Source of the DNA: Bugula neritina
Taxonomy: Eukaryota; Bryozoa; Gymnolaemata; Cheilostomatida; Bugulidae
Direction of reading: 5' to 3'
Assembly: GCA_964035545.1 (NCBI GenBank)
Contig: CAXIUT010000037.1
Coordinates: 37,446 to 101,445 of the forward strand
Length of the DNA stretch: 64,000 bases
The position numbers and the translations under genes were made by a program. This document shows, piece after piece, positions 11,779 through 26,258 of this stretch. Positions within the stretch are counted from its first letter, which is position 1. Every line of letters starts with the position of its first letter. The notes beneath the pieces were generated by a model. That model saw only the letters and a list, made by a program, of their open reading frames with translations. It ran no database searches and had not been told where the DNA came from.

Positions 11779-12492
11779 ATGCAAATAGATAAAAATAAAC
11801 GAAAACGGTTCAGAACTCTTGTTACTCAATCATAGTAATAGAGTAAATTGTCGCAGCTGGTAACTATTAGCTCTCAGTATGAGAAAAATATTCAATAAAG
11901 AGATAGTAGAGGCAGATCGAAAGACAATATTTAAAGAGAAGATTACTTGGAGTCAAATATATTTCCTCAGAACAGACATTTAAAGTACAGGACGATCAAT
12001 TCAGTGACGGAATAAAAAGACTAGTAGATGAAAAAGTCTAGACATGAATTTTCTGATACTAGATTCAAAAAGAATAAATAACTGTTCAATCACTAAGCTA
12101 GGAAAAATTTAAAGTTCAATCAACTTTCACAAATTATCAAAGAATTCAAAGCTAAAACAGAAAAAATAATAGAAATGGATAGATAAGAATTTGAAGTAAA
12201 CTATAAATAAAAACTTCGAAACAGAGAATAAAGTTAGCAAGAAGAATAATTTAAAAGACTTACTAGTACAGCTAAAACGACTTCAATAAACCTTTTATCA
12301 ATATATTTAAAACGGCATTTAAAAATGATTAAAAGAAATATATTTTTTGAGTTATTGGAGTTTACAAAAGATGAAGATGAAGATTATTTGTCTTCTGTTA
12401 TAATGCCTATTGGTCCTCCCAGTGGAACTAATACAACTAGTAATAATCGTAGAACTATGCTGGACATTAATAAATTCTTACAGAGTAAATGA
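11779..12492 (+). CDS. Hypothetical basic, helix-rich protein
   Basis: 237 residues, intronless, highly charged and basic. Residues of about 110-190 are Lys/Gln/Glu-rich with heptad-like hydrophobics, consistent with a helix or short coiled coil. The C-terminal part turns acidic (TKDEDEDYLSS). No known domain. It starts 24 nt after the previous stop; an alternative ATG in another frame at 11775 gives only a short product. Confidence 0.55.
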
Positions 12493-12513
12493 TAGTTCAT
12501 AATACTTTTATAT

Positions 12514-14418
12514 ATGTCAAACAATTAGGAATAGAATTAAGAAAAAATACCTTTCTAAGGGGTATAGATGAGGAAAGCCAGTGAGGGTGCCATGGAAATG
12601 GCTGATTTGCTGAAGGAAAGTGAGAAATAATAACTAAATGTATCGAGATAGGAAGAGCCTTATGATGAATAAGAGTATATGGATTTAAGTTCTGGAGTTT
12701 ATGAGGTGTCTAGAAAAGATGAAGAAGGTTAATTGGAGGAGGAAGACAAACCAAAAGAATATTTGAGTCAATAAATCACTATTAAAAATGAATAGGTGGA
12801 TAAATAAAGTGTTTAAAAGGAGGAAAAAGATGAATAAAAATCGAAAGAAGAGGAGAATTTATATGAAGCAATTTAATCTGATAGATAAGACTAATCTTAA
12901 AAAATAAAAGAGTCTAAATAATAAATAGTTTAGGATGATATCAAATATGAGTCACCATACCCATAGATGAATGAATAGTCAATGAAACAATCGATATCAT
13001 ACAAAGAAGAGTCGATATAAAAATAAATAAAAAAGTAGATATCAACTAAATAATAAAAATAGATAGTTTTATAAAATGCATTTCCATAAAAAGTATAAAG
13101 TTCTTAATAAAAATCTTCATCTTCAAGATAATAATCTCCTCATAAAATAGTAAAGTCATAAGAGATGATAAAGTAAACATAAGAAGAAAGACAACCATAA
13201 GTATTAAAATAAATAGAACAAGATGAACCGCTTATAGTTCTTGACGAACCCCCACAACCTAAAGAACCTCAGTATTCTAATTTTTATAGAGCATCAAGAC
13301 TCTAAGAAATACCGATGGAAGAATCTCATATGAAATCTAGAATGGTTAGTAATATAGCTAATCGACCTGTTTTAAGTATAATTGGATATGAGAAGGAATA
13401 TTTCTTTAAAATATAGACCCAAGTTTATCAGATATAGTACAAAAAATAGAAAAAATCATACATATTTTGTCGTAAATTTTCAGATTTTTCTACTCTTAAC
13501 AAACTAATTAAACTTAAATACCCTGGCTACATCCTCTATCCCTTTCCTTAGAACAATTTATAACTATTCAAAAAACTACAATTATCAGTGGGAAACTAAG
13601 TCTAAAAAATAGTTGTAATATAAAAGCGACTTTTACAACTATAAAAATATATCAATTTTTTACTCAATCATAAATAACTGTCTAACTGTTAGATTTTTCA
13701 GTTATTTATTTTAGAATCAGCTGATATATTCAATAAACAACTGATAGTTATGGATCAGAATATCGAACAACAGGAATAGAAGTATACTTCATCAGGTTTG
13801 ACAAAAAATTATAATAATATTAAAAATATGGTTAAGTCAGGAATAAGTTTTTTCACTAATTATCTCTCTTCAGCTAAATAGCCTTCACATAATGTTGAGT
13901 ATCAAAAAAAAAGTTAAAAATTATTGAATAGTTTTTTCTAGATTGGAGTCAAATTACATCGTTGCAAGGCTATTTGTAGTAATTTCATGACTAAAATATA
14001 AAAATTAGTTGAAGTATACAAATACAAAGAAGGAGTTAAGCCTATCCATAGCAATATTGATAGTGTTCTTAACTTTAGTACTAAAATGACTGCTTCTAGA
14101 AATTATTACTAATAGCATTCTAACTGGCTACAAGACTTGTTGTTGCCAAGAATTGTATATTATTCTCAAATATTTCAACAAACTGAATCTCTTATTGAAT
14201 ATAGAACTACCATTCTTGAAAGAACAGCTATGCTGAGTAGTGAAGAAACTGATCTTGGTGAACTCTTACTTAAAAGAGTGGAGGAGTTCGATATTCGTTT
14301 TCTGAAGGATTGGTAGACAACAGAGTTAACATTTTAGGAGGAGTATCAAGAAATGACAGAGGAATTCGGAAGTCGTTGGAAAAGCCATTGTGCTTTGATG
14401 TCAAAAATATGGAAGTGA
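12514..14418 (+). CDS. PX-domain protein, sorting-nexin-like, Gln-rich N-terminus
   Basis: 634 residues in one uninterrupted code-6 frame. PX domains bind phosphoinositides on endosomes. The first 280 residues are low-complexity Gln/Glu/Lys/Ser. The PX domain lies at about 13330-13720: SIIGYEKEYFFKIQT, then CRKFSDFSTLNKLIKLKYPG with the family R-x-FSDF signature, the YPFP loop and a closing helix with Leu/Ile spacing. The C-terminal 220 residues are helical, as in a BAR-like region of SNX proteins. More than 60 in-frame TAA/TAG codons make this gene a strong test of the genetic code. Confidence 0.75.
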
Positions 14419-14451
14419 TTGATACTGATTATTAATTGTGATAATATATAT

Positions 14452-16324
<1,873 letters not shown>

Positions 16325-16381
16325 TGCTTTATAATAAATTCTTCATTTTTTAATATCAAATAAAGATCATAAGACTTTGTA

Positions 16382-17128
16382 TCATTCTCTAAGAGCTTGC
16401 ATAAATTTTTTTTTCTTTTCATCTTGTGATAATGTATGATCTTCGCATAAATGGGTGAGATTTTATCTTATTTTTTTGTGCTTTTCATTGAAAGGTAGGA
16501 ACTGAATTATTTTATATTTACTTTTAGGCTTGTATTTTCATAGTTATGATATACTTGCATCTTTGAAGTTTCTACACATTATCTAACTTTGATAAAGAAC
16601 TAATCCACATTATTTTTAAAGAGTTATCCTGCTTTTTTATTGAAAGAATCAGTGACTTCATACTTTTTTACATCTATAAATATCAACCTAATATGTTCAA
16701 TAACTGTAAAAATAAGATGTTCGCTTCCATAATTCCAATTTTTTGTCATATCTTAACCAAGATCTAACTAGCCTGTTTCTGAATCAACCATTGGATGGTA
16801 AATTTAGCTAACAAAAAGAACTTTAGGTGGTTTTCTTGGAAAAGAATCAAAAATAATTTTAAACTTAAGTTTCGCATCTTTGAAGAGTCCATATCGAACA
16901 AAAAGAACTCCATGCCAAACTGTATTTTAAGAGTAATACCTTATAAGGTGTCGAGTTGAGGCATAATATATATGCCGAATTGAGATGAATAGAGTAGTAG
17001 AAGTTTGCTGTATTGAAGATTTAGTACTGTTAGAAGGAGAGACAAGCTTATTTTGCTTATGGTTTTTTGAGGGATTATTGTATGTTTTTTTGAAGAGCAA
17101 CAAAATTTACAGGAGATTTTTATGCCAT
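16382..17128 (-). CDS. AKTIP/FTS-like UEV protein (inactive E2 variant)
   Basis: 228 residues from four exons; the introns 17008-17027, 16920-16939 and 16502-16521 are each 20 nt. AKTIP (Fused Toes) is an E2-like protein lacking the catalytic cysteine that acts with HOOK proteins in vesicle traffic. The UBC fold is visible: FGIYIMPQLDT, WHGVLFVRYGLFKDAKLKF, then FPRKPPKVLFVSQIYHPMVD with the E2 P-P-K-V and HP signature, followed by DSETGQLDL where active E2 enzymes carry N-x-x-G-x-x-C. No cysteine is at that site. Each splice is needed to keep the fold in frame. Confidence 0.82.
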
Positions 17129-17433
17129 TTAAAATAAATTATAGTTGCTTCAGCGTTAATCAAAAGAATAATTTTCATTGATAAAAGATCACTGATGAAA
17201 AACATAAAAATAGTATTAGCAAATATTATTTAAATAAAAATTACCGAAGAAACCATTGAAAGAAAGCAGATATCAATAAAAGTTTAGATGAGTTAATTCG
17301 AATGTTATCCTTGAATAGGAGTCGATTGAGGTTTATTTCTACTTTAGAAAATTTAAATAATGTTCTAATAAGTTTAAACTGAAATTTAAATTGTGACTTT
17401 AGAAATGGGATATAATTTTAATTCTAAACTTGA
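17129..17433. other. Intergenic region, divergent promoters
   Basis: AT-rich DNA between the AKTIP-like start and the start of the small basic protein. Nothing recognisable apart from poly-A/T tracts. Confidence 0.4.
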
Positions 17434-17697
17434 ATGCCCTCCAACACTCGTAGAGCCACTACTAAACCATCTGCCAAAAGAATCAAAGCCAAACCAATAT
17501 CTAAGCCTCAGTTCACTCTGAAAGAATCCTTCTCTACTCTACACTCAATAAAGTAGGCATAATCTGAGACCTAATGCAATATGGCAGTCGAGTTGATCGG
17601 AGAAAAATAAACTTCATTTGGATAATAAATGAAGGAGATTGATATTTTAAGAGAGGAGAAGCCTATCTCTCTTTGGTAAAGCTTGCTGATGGGCTGA
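17434..17697 (+). CDS. Small basic protein, 87 residues
   Basis: ATG to TGA without intron. The first 35 residues are Lys/Arg/Ser/Thr/Pro-rich (NTRRATTKPSAKRIKAK), then a mixed helical segment. Higher GC than the surrounding sequence marks it as coding. It is the last gene before the telomere block, its stop lying about 50 nt away. Function unknown; a nucleic-acid or chromatin binder is possible from composition only. Confidence 0.6.
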
Positions 17698-17747
17698 AAA
17701 CTACCAGATTGATTTTTAGATAGTGATTTATTTTTTAAATTTATCGT

Positions 17748-17842
17748 AACCCAACCCCAACCCCAACCCCAACCCCAACCCCAACCCCAACCCCAACCCC
17801 AACCCCAACCCCAACCCCAACCCCAACCCCAACCCCAACCCC
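17748..17842. repeat. CCCCAA telomere repeat block, left end of unit 2
   Basis: About 15 uninterrupted C4A2 units. CCCCAA reading left to right caps the 5' side of what follows, so it marks the left end of the unit beginning at 17843. The preceding sequence (unit 1) joins directly, without its own TTGGGG cap. Confidence 0.95.
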
Positions 17843-17936
17843 ATCAATATCTTTACTATTACTTCTTATAAGATGCTCTCTTTATTGCTGTTTGATAAAT
17901 TAGAACATAAATTGAATCATATAAGTAAGTTATACA

Positions 17937-20900
17937 ATGTCAAAATACAAAAAGCCAGTCGAGCTATCAATTCCTGACAGTTATGAATTAGGTTTCTGTC
18001 CTGTCAATCGTCGTTCAGAGTATCCTTTCACCATTTTTAACCCTAATGCTCGTCCTCTTACATATCTCTTCAAATTCACATAATTCGCAGTCAGTCCATC
18101 CAAAGGAGTTCTTCTACCTAACACTTACAGTCAGTTTAAAATAGATTTTGCACCCAAGTAAGCTTCAGTTACAGTTGGAACAGTCATTCTTGAAGTCGAA
18201 GGCGAAGAACAGAGAATAATAAAGTTGAGTGCAGTTGGAAAATATCCCTATATTAGTACAAACATGTCATAGATTGATTTTGGAAACGTGTTGGTAACTA
18301 AGTCAGTGAGTCGAGAGTTGTTAGTTCGAAATAATTCTGAAGTACCAGCATAATTCAGAATATAAAACCAGGGAGGTGATGGGTAATACGATGAACAGTT
18401 GTTTGGATTTCATCCTGATGTAGGTATTATTCCTCCTAAAATGACATTTTCTGTAAAAGTAAGCTATACTCCTATATTTGCTGATATTAAGACAGCTGCA
18501 TCGTTCAAAATAATATGTGAAAGTGGAAATTAAATACCTATTGGATTGAAAAGTTATAGTCATAGGTTTAATGTGTCTTTCAATACTAACTCAATCAATT
18601 TTGGATAAATCAAATTGGATAATACTTGTACTAAAGTTTTAACTATTACTAATAATTCAGAAATGAATACTTAGTTTTAATTTTTTACAGATGCAGGAAA
18701 TATCTTTTTGTTCAATTAAACTAAAGGCACTCTGGCAAAAAATACATACACTAAAATTATTATCTAATTTAGACCCAGAAACACAGTTACTTATTATGAA
18801 AGAATATATTGCTTGATAAGAAATCATCTCTTGTGCTATGTAGATCTTTTAGGAACTTGTTATGATCTCTTGATAAGACCTTTGCCTCTTGTGCAGCAGC
18901 ATGTTGATACCTTCAGAAAGAGAGTTATTGAAGGTAGAATTTCAGCTATTGAACTCAAGTATATTGAAAATAATCTGCTTCTTAAACTAGCGAAGAGAAA
19001 TAGTGAAGATACTGAGGAAAATTTTTATCAAACTAATTTACAAATCAGAGAACATCCATATGTCCTTCAGAAATAACTATTTCTTGAAGGATATAACAAT
19101 CAACTTGTGTCAGTTAATCACGACCTCTTAGATTTTGGATATGCTTAGATACTGACCATGTCTGGACAGAAATAAATAGAAGTAGTTAACAAGATGCAGT
19201 GTAAACTAAATATCACTTGGATAACTCAGAAAAGATAAAACCTGAATGGTTAATATATGACAGTATTTCAAGTTTTTCCTGAAAATGCAGTTCTAAAACC
19301 TAATATACCAGTTAGATTTAACGTTTCATATCGACCTCTCAAAGGAAATAATTACTATTTCCAACATTTACAATTCTTTGCCAGTAAACAGGCAAGTAAA
19401 ATATCAAAAAAAACACTTTAATAATTTTAATATAGATAACTTAAGGCAAAACCTGAAAGTACTCTTCTCAGAAATGTTAAATTGAACCAGACTGTACAAT
19501 CTAAAGTTAAATAAGATGTTGAATCAATAGAAGTACTACCTCCAATTAGTGGAATTGTGAGATGTGTGGGTCATTCATTTGGTCCTAGTTCTCTGCCATT
19601 TATTCCTATTCTTAAAATACTACCTCCAAAGGTGATATTCAAACCTTGTCTTAGGGGAAATTCAGTTTATGATAGTATTGAACTGATCAATCAATCTGAC
19701 ACTCCTGTTTTCTTCAAAATAGGAGGAGATTCTCAGAGAGTATTCAGAGCTTATCCAAGAATGGGTTTGATATAAGCCAAGGGATTTTCTATAGTTGGAC
19801 TCTAGTTTAGTCCAAAGTAGTATAAAAACTATAAATCATCAATGTCGATATCTTTAAACGATCTTCCAGGTGCGAATTCTAAGATAGTATTGAATGGAAT
19901 TTGTACTTAGCCTGATTTGAAATTTGAAAATAATGGCAGAATATTTTTTGCTCCAACTTTTACAGGAGTTTGTACTAAAAAGAAATTTATAATTGAAAAT
20001 TTATCAAAAACTAAAGTAACTTATCGGATTAAAGTGCCCTAAAAATATGAAGAATAACTAAGCTTTTAACCTAAATAAAAATAACTTTAAGCTAATGAAA
20101 CTTATACCATGAATGTTTTCTTTGCTCCAAATCAAAAAAGACACTACAAAATTAATGTTCCTGTTGAGGCTATTTAAGACTGCATCTCTCATAATTTATA
20201 ATTAGGTTATCACAATCCTGGATCAGCTATTCATGAATAATCTATGGCCTAACAAAAATGTAAAGAGTTTAATTTAGAGGTGAATGGATAAGGTTCAGAT
20301 GGAAGTATTCAGATATCTCATGAATAAATTGACTTTAAAACAGTTAAAATAGGCTAGCAAAAAAAAATAACTGTAAAACTTAAAAATGAATCAAGTTGTG
20401 CCTTTTTTATTGATCTTCAATTCAAAAATAACTGTTTTGATGATGGATATAAAATACCTACTTAAGCTCAGATCATAAATGCTTTTAACACTGATTTCAA
20501 AGAAGGAATTTTGCCTGTTAATTCTTAAATATAAGTTGGTATATTTTTCAATCCTCAAGAAGTGCAAATTTATGATTTAAAATTAATAGCAACAGCTAGA
20601 TAAAAAATACCTACTCATACAGGTATCAAAGGTCGAGGATAGAGTTCACAAAAATGTAATGTTCGAATAAAAGCTGAAGGAAACTATCCTTTAATGGAAA
20701 TAATTGATATTAGAAATGATACTTTGAGTGTTGCTGCTTTATGGTAGAATTTCCAGATAGCTAAGATTAATAGTTAGATGGGATGTCAACTTGATATGAA
20801 TGAAAAAAAATATTTAGCTGTAGAAACACTAACATTTACATAAGCTAAATAATTAGAAAATAATCTTAAACATTATGATTGGAACCTAGGATATGTTTCA

Positions 20901-22521
20901 ACTAAAAATAAAGCTAGACCAAGAAAAGTACTAATTACAGTTAAAAATGTAGGAGGGACACCTCTTGATTATGTATTTAAATTCCCTTCAGATAATAAAG
21001 TTTAATAAGAACTATGGGCCGATCCTGGAGAACCAACTTAAGAATAAGCATATTAAAAGGCAATTCTTGAACATAATATCTTCCAAATCAAATCTAAAAG
21101 AGGAAGACTTGAAGCTGGCTAAATAAAAGATATAGAACTGATATATAGTCCTGTTCCTCTTTAAACAATGAAGTCAAGTGGTCATAGCTAAGTTCATTTC
21201 TTGCAGGTAGTTTTTCAAATAGCTGGAGGAAAATCTTTGGTATTTACTCTTAAAGGAACAACTTTGGGTCCAAATGAAGGTTTACTTACAGTTAAAAAAA
21301 CTCATTATCATCTTCCAGGTACTCCAATTGGCTTAATGACTCCTTTGAGATTTCCAATTGAGATGAACAATGTTGGTTCAATCAAGGTAAACTATAAAAC
21401 TGAAGTCAAGTATGAATAAGGATAATTTTAAGATGTTTTTAAAATATAAAATCCTAATTATTTCTTGCTTGCTGGTGAGAATCACTATCTTTATTGTCTT
21501 TACAAACCTTTAATAGCTAAAATTTATAATTTTACTGTGCTTTTGCATGTATTTGACTTCAACAAGGAGATACAAGTTATCTAACTACACTTACAAGGAA
21601 GAGGATTTCCTCAAAGCAAAGCTATTAAGTAACTTTCAGATCGACCTATTCTAGGTCAGAGAAGCACTGTGAGTTAAATTGGTTCTAAGGTCTTTTTCTC
21701 TATTGAAGATATTGACTTCCAGGATATGTGCCCTGAGTAAACCAAATATCGACTTGTCATTCTTTATAATATGTCTAAAGAACATTCTCTAACTTTTGAC
21801 TTCCCAACTCAATCTTCAATGGCTGCAAACAAGCAAGGTCTGACCTGTGGAGATAAATTTCTTATTTAACCTTTCCAAGGTAATCTTTAACCTGGTAAAT
21901 TTGTTGAGTTAAAGATCACCTTATCAGCTGGCATATCTCCAAGTTTCTATGAAGGATAAATTCCTTGCCATATTACTTGGTCGAGCAATAAGTACTCGAT
22001 TGAGGATAATGATCGAACACAAAAGGATGTATTGATGGTTGCCCAAAAGTAATCATTATTTTTGAGGATCAGAAAGGCTCCAAATTTAGCCGTAATATGA
22101 ATTTTATTTAGGTAAAGAAAAGTCTGAGTACTATGCCTGTATTATCTGACCCAAAAAAATCTTTATTCGACCATATTTTCTAAAGTATATTTAGCAGTGC
22201 TCTTAATGATTAATAGATCAATGATTACGTAAAAAAGTTATAGAATGAATAATGTCCAATAGCTGACATGATGAATGATGAGTTGCCGATTGGAATAGGA
22301 TCATAAGTATTTTTCAATTTATATAGGCTGAAAATAGATAGGTTGTTGAGGTGAAGAGAGATTATTCTAACTTTTAGTGGATGATGTTAAACGATTAGTT
22401 TTTGGATATTACTGAAATAGTGATGTAAAATACCTTTTTCAATATTATTCAGGAAACAACTCATCAAGAAAATGATTTCCTTCGGGTGGGAAAGAAGTTC
22501 ATTCAGGCAAACAAATTATGA
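17937..22521 (+). CDS. CFAP65-like axonemal protein, copy A
   Basis: 1514 residues. CFAP65 (CCDC108) is a flagellar protein of the axonemal central apparatus. The sequence has repeated MSP/ASH-type beta-sandwich modules with recurring patterns such as IDFGNVLV, SINFGQIKL, LDFGYAQ and VRNNS/ITNNS, plus a LVRNH/YVDLLGTCYD segment like CFAP65. One frame runs 17937-22091, then two 20-nt introns (22092-22111, 22307-22326) bring the helical C-terminus into frame. The ATG lies only 94 nt from the telomere repeats, so the 5' leader and promoter are very short. HYDIN/CFAP47-type ASH proteins are the alternative. Confidence 0.7.
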
Positions 22522-22560
22522 TATATAAGATTTTATAATCTATATTTATAGTCATCAATC

Positions 22561-23145
22561 ATGCCGCCTAAAAAGAAAGTATAAGCTCCTCCTCCACCTC
22601 AGCCACCTCCTCCAGAAAAAGTAGCTAACACTATCCTTAAAATAATTACATCTGAAGGAAAAGAGTTCAAAGTAAGTTAGTAGTTATTTACTAAATATTC
22701 TCAAAAAGGAAAAGATCTTGTTTAGCATGCGAAAGACAACATTATTAAGTTAGAGGAAATCGATGGGCAAAGCTTTTAAATAGTAGTAAATTACTTTTAG
22801 ATGCATAAAGAAAAATAACCAATGAAAATAGTAGTGCCTATCCGAAGTAATCAGAGTTTAAAACATATAATGTAAGAAAATGATGCTTAGCTAGTTTAAA
22901 AAATTAGTAGTAATGGTGATCATGCCATATTGAAAATGATGGATACCTGTCTAACTTTATAAATATAGTCTTTGAGGAAAAGATTGGCATGTGCTGTGGC
23001 TTTGAAGTTGATGAGATCAACTATTGAAGATCTGAAAGAAGAGTATAATTTGGGATAATATGGTTTTGATGAGGAAAGTATGCGCAATTCAATGAAACCT
23101 TTGATATAAGAGTTGAGAAAAAATAATATGGAAGAATAGATATGA
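22561..23145 (+). CDS. SKP1-like BTB/POZ protein, copy A
   Basis: 194 residues, intronless. SKP1 links F-box proteins to cullin in SCF ubiquitin ligases. After a Pro-rich leader (APPPPQPPPP) comes ILKIITSEGKEFKVSQQL, IIKLEEIDGQSFQIVVNYFQMHKEK, matching the SKP1/elongin-C fold (L..SDG..F.V, L..V....L..VI.Y...H). The C-terminal helices (SLRKRLACAVALKLMRSTI) align with the SKP1 F-box-binding end but are divergent. Its TGA directly abuts the stop codon of the convergent gene. Confidence 0.6.
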
Positions 23146-23759
23146 TCAGTTTATTTCTTAAAATTATGTTTATTGGGATTGGACCTAAGGAGTAACTCCA
23201 TTTACAGAACTAGAGTCTCCAGGCGTTCCGGTATTAACGTTCCATCCCAAATAGTAATTTAGTCCGAAAAGAACAGCCCAAATTATTGCTAAAATTGCCA
23301 ATACCCAAGCGAGACATTTTTCCATTTTTTTAATACCACCCAAGCCTATTTCTTCATCTGAATAAATCAGAAGAAGAGATTGATTTTTACCAAGTTTATT
23401 GTAAACTTCTTGGATCGTGGGACCAGGTTTTAGTCGAACATACTTTGTTTTTTATTTGACTTAGTGTAAACAAAAGAAGACAAGTCCTTTTGTTTGTATT
23501 TGTTCATAAAGCCTAAACATAGCCTGTTCTATTTTAAGTTATCTTTTGAATAGCATGCTAAATATAGAAGACAATACAACGGGTTTGTTGGTTCTTTTAA
23601 AGATTTTGATGCTTCTTTATGTTTTGCAAAGTAAACAGGAATACAGTCAGGATGTTTTTGTTTTAAAAAACGCATGTGTTGTCTTTAATTCTCGATATTT
23701 TGTCTTTAATTTTATTCATTTAGTTTTTATGTTTATTATTTATTTGTTTCTTTCTCCAT
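23146..23759 (-). CDS. ATG8-like ubiquitin-fold protein with transmembrane tail, copy A
   Basis: 197 residues, one 20-nt intron (23558-23577). ATG8/GABARAP proteins are lipid-conjugated markers of autophagosomes. The Gln/Asn-rich N-terminal helix leads into KQKHPDCIPVYFAKH, like the ATG8 segment R/KYPDRIPVI. Later GPTIQEVYNKLGKNQSLLLI and YSDEEIGLG resemble the ATG8 end, including a glycine at the processing position. Instead of stopping, the protein continues into a strong hydrophobic helix (CLAWVLAILAIIWAVLFGL) and a Ser/Gln/Thr tail. The middle is divergent, so the family call is tentative. Confidence 0.45.
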
Positions 23760-23817
23760 CAATTATTTTTTGATTTATATATATTTAAATTAAATGAGGA
23801 ATTTGATAATATTACTA

Positions 23818-25460
23818 TCAATCATTCTTTGGATTTTTATCATTATGACTTTTAGCTAAAATTGAACGATTAAGTGAAGATTCTACTCTTCTGCTTTTTC
23901 CTCTGACAAAAACATCTTTTTTCCTGAGTTCTAATCCTAAACTTACAATATATTCTCGATTTTATCCTCCAATCTTTCTACTTTAAATGATTCCCATCAA
24001 AGCTATTGGTTTTTCATGAGTAGCAATATCAAAACTATGTTTTTTACACTTAGGTATACTTCTTGAGCTGCCAATTTCCATAAGATAATCTTTGGATGTA
24101 ACTATTTTGATGAATTCAATTCCTTTGCCACAAAATAAGTCCATTGATGTGATATATTCGTATTATCCGAAGGTATGATCGACAGTTTGAATATTAGAAA
24201 ATTGAGTAGGAATTGAAAATGTTTAAATAGTCTTTGTTTATTGTTTTAATTCTTTTATTATTTCATTCTCATATATTTCATAGTCAGTAGTCATCGAAAG
24301 GACATGTTAATCACTATAAGTAAATACTAATCTTTTAATTTTATAGTTTTTTTCAACCGGTAATTTAGCACTATCATCGAATTATCGATATATTCCTTGT
24401 CCTCTACTCAGTCCACGGAATTACTTTCTGGTTTAAAAAAGACTTCCAGAAGAATGCATCACTTCTTAAGCATATCTAGCTGTTTTTATAGGTTAAAGAG
24501 TGTTGAAATTTTTCCTTTATTTTTATTTAAGTCTGAAAAGCATAATATTACCTTCTTTTTCTTTTCTAGTTATTATTTATTTTGTTTATGCTAGTTCTCT
24601 CTAAGTAGTTTTTAATTTAAAGCTAAGATTGTCTATTTAGTGCTTATTACTTTTATCATTCATTTTTTTAGCAGTTTATAAACTTTTAAACTTCTATTTT
24701 AGTTTTTATAGTTATTAGTTGATTACTGAATCATTATTATTTTTTTCTTTTGACTTTTCAAGAGGTTTAGTAGATATTTTATTTTCAAGACTAAGGATGT
24801 GTTCTCTTAAAGACTTGATATTTTTTTCTAGTTAATCTTATTTCTTTTTTTGTTCTTGTATTTTCTTTTTCATATGAACTATTTCTTAATTTTGCTGCAT
24901 TATTTTTTGCGTGAGCTATTCTTCTTTTTTATAGCTATCTGCATTTTTTTATTGTTTATCTAGTTTTTAAAAAAGTTTGATTTGAGCTTTAAGATCTTCA
25001 TTTATTCTTTCTTTTTCTTTGATTTCATTTTTAAAACCGTCAATTTTATCCCCATCAAGATATTTATATTTATATCTAAGTTGTTCAATCTCTTTTCTTA
25101 GAATACCATTTTTCTTTATTTCATTTTATAACTATTTTTTAGTTAAATCAACTCGATTATCAGCTCCTTTATGCTATTCTTATTTTGGTTTATGTTGCAC
25201 TTTTTTGAGAACTGAGTTAAGCTGCTCATTTAGCTGCTTAAAATCACTTTTAAGAGTTTAATTTTGCTTTTTCTGGCGCTGTATAAGTTTCAACCTTATT
25301 AAATCATCTGGTACATTTCAGAGATTCGATTCTGGTATTTTTTAATAATTCGACGCGTGCCTTCTTTCGATTCCATCTCAGACTCTACAACCACAATCTA
25401 GGAGCGTAGTGATTCGTAAGATGCCTGAATCTCCTTATCATTTGTATTTCCTTCTTACAT
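23818..25460 (-). CDS. Coiled-coil protein with C-terminal beta domain, copy A
   Basis: 540 residues, one 20-nt intron at 25295-25314. Residues of about 1-290 are Lys/Glu/Gln-rich with strong heptads. Residues of about 330-500 form a compact beta-rich domain beginning GIYRQFDDSAKLPVEKNYKI and containing KIKRLVFTYSDQHVLSM and MDLFCGKGIEFIKI. The FDD start and strand spacing resemble jacalin-like folds, but I would not assign it. The N-terminus MQEGNTNDKEIQAS is clear. Confidence 0.7.
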
Positions 25461-25681
25461 CAATATAAATAATAAAACATATCAAATCATAACTCATTAA
25501 AAATAGAGAAAAAATGACACTATTAAAAATCATGGGCAAAAAGAGAAAAAAGAATAATATCGATCATAACCTCTCTTTAGATATCAGAATATCTAAATAA
25601 ATAAATTATTGAAATAGCTTAATTAATATAATCTATATTATATGGTATTCTTTATTTTGATTCAAACTATTGATTCATAAA

Positions 25682-26258
25682 TCATCTTAACATATGTTAG
25701 TTGACCTCTTTTTGGTCCAAGATGGAGTTTTAGAATTCTTTATAAGATTAAAGCTAATCTGTTTGCTCATGAAAGGCTATCATAAGCTACCTGATTGATT
25801 CTGAATGCATGAAATATTTTGATTCTACAAGTAAATCGGCATTCCACATTAACTTTCTTATATCATCCATCTACTCAGGGAATTGTATTAGATAAAATAT
25901 CATCATTTCAAGGAAAAAATTCATAGCATATTGATTGCTGAAGTAAACTTCAATTATTTCTTTCTTTTTACTTGCAGATAACTAGGTTTTTCCAAACCAT
26001 CTAAGAAATCTTGAATTTGCTCCTATTGAGTTTGTTTAGATAAAGCAGAAGAAAGTTGAAGCTTTCTGAAGAATATTTTTGTAGAGATTGAGGATAAAAC
26101 TAAATTTTATATTCTCAGCTATTTCTGCCTCAAGGAAGCTATCAACAGTGATTTTAAAGATATTTGCAAGTTAACAGTGTTCAGTATTCTTATAGATTAT
26201 ACTAAGAAGGTTTTCAAAGATTATTTCATAATCTTCACTTAATAGCATATGGAAACAT
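25682..26258 (-). pseudogene. Gene truncated by telomere (3' part only), copy A of the 474-residue gene
   Basis: The frame is identical to the C-terminal 188 residues of the intact copy at 34477-35921. Upstream the sequence changes abruptly into TTGGGG repeats at 26257-26261, removing the first exon, the intron and some of exon 2, about 286 residues. An in-frame ATG (26248-26246) remains about ten bases from the telomere, so a short product is formally possible but would have no room for a normal promoter. Confidence 0.85.
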
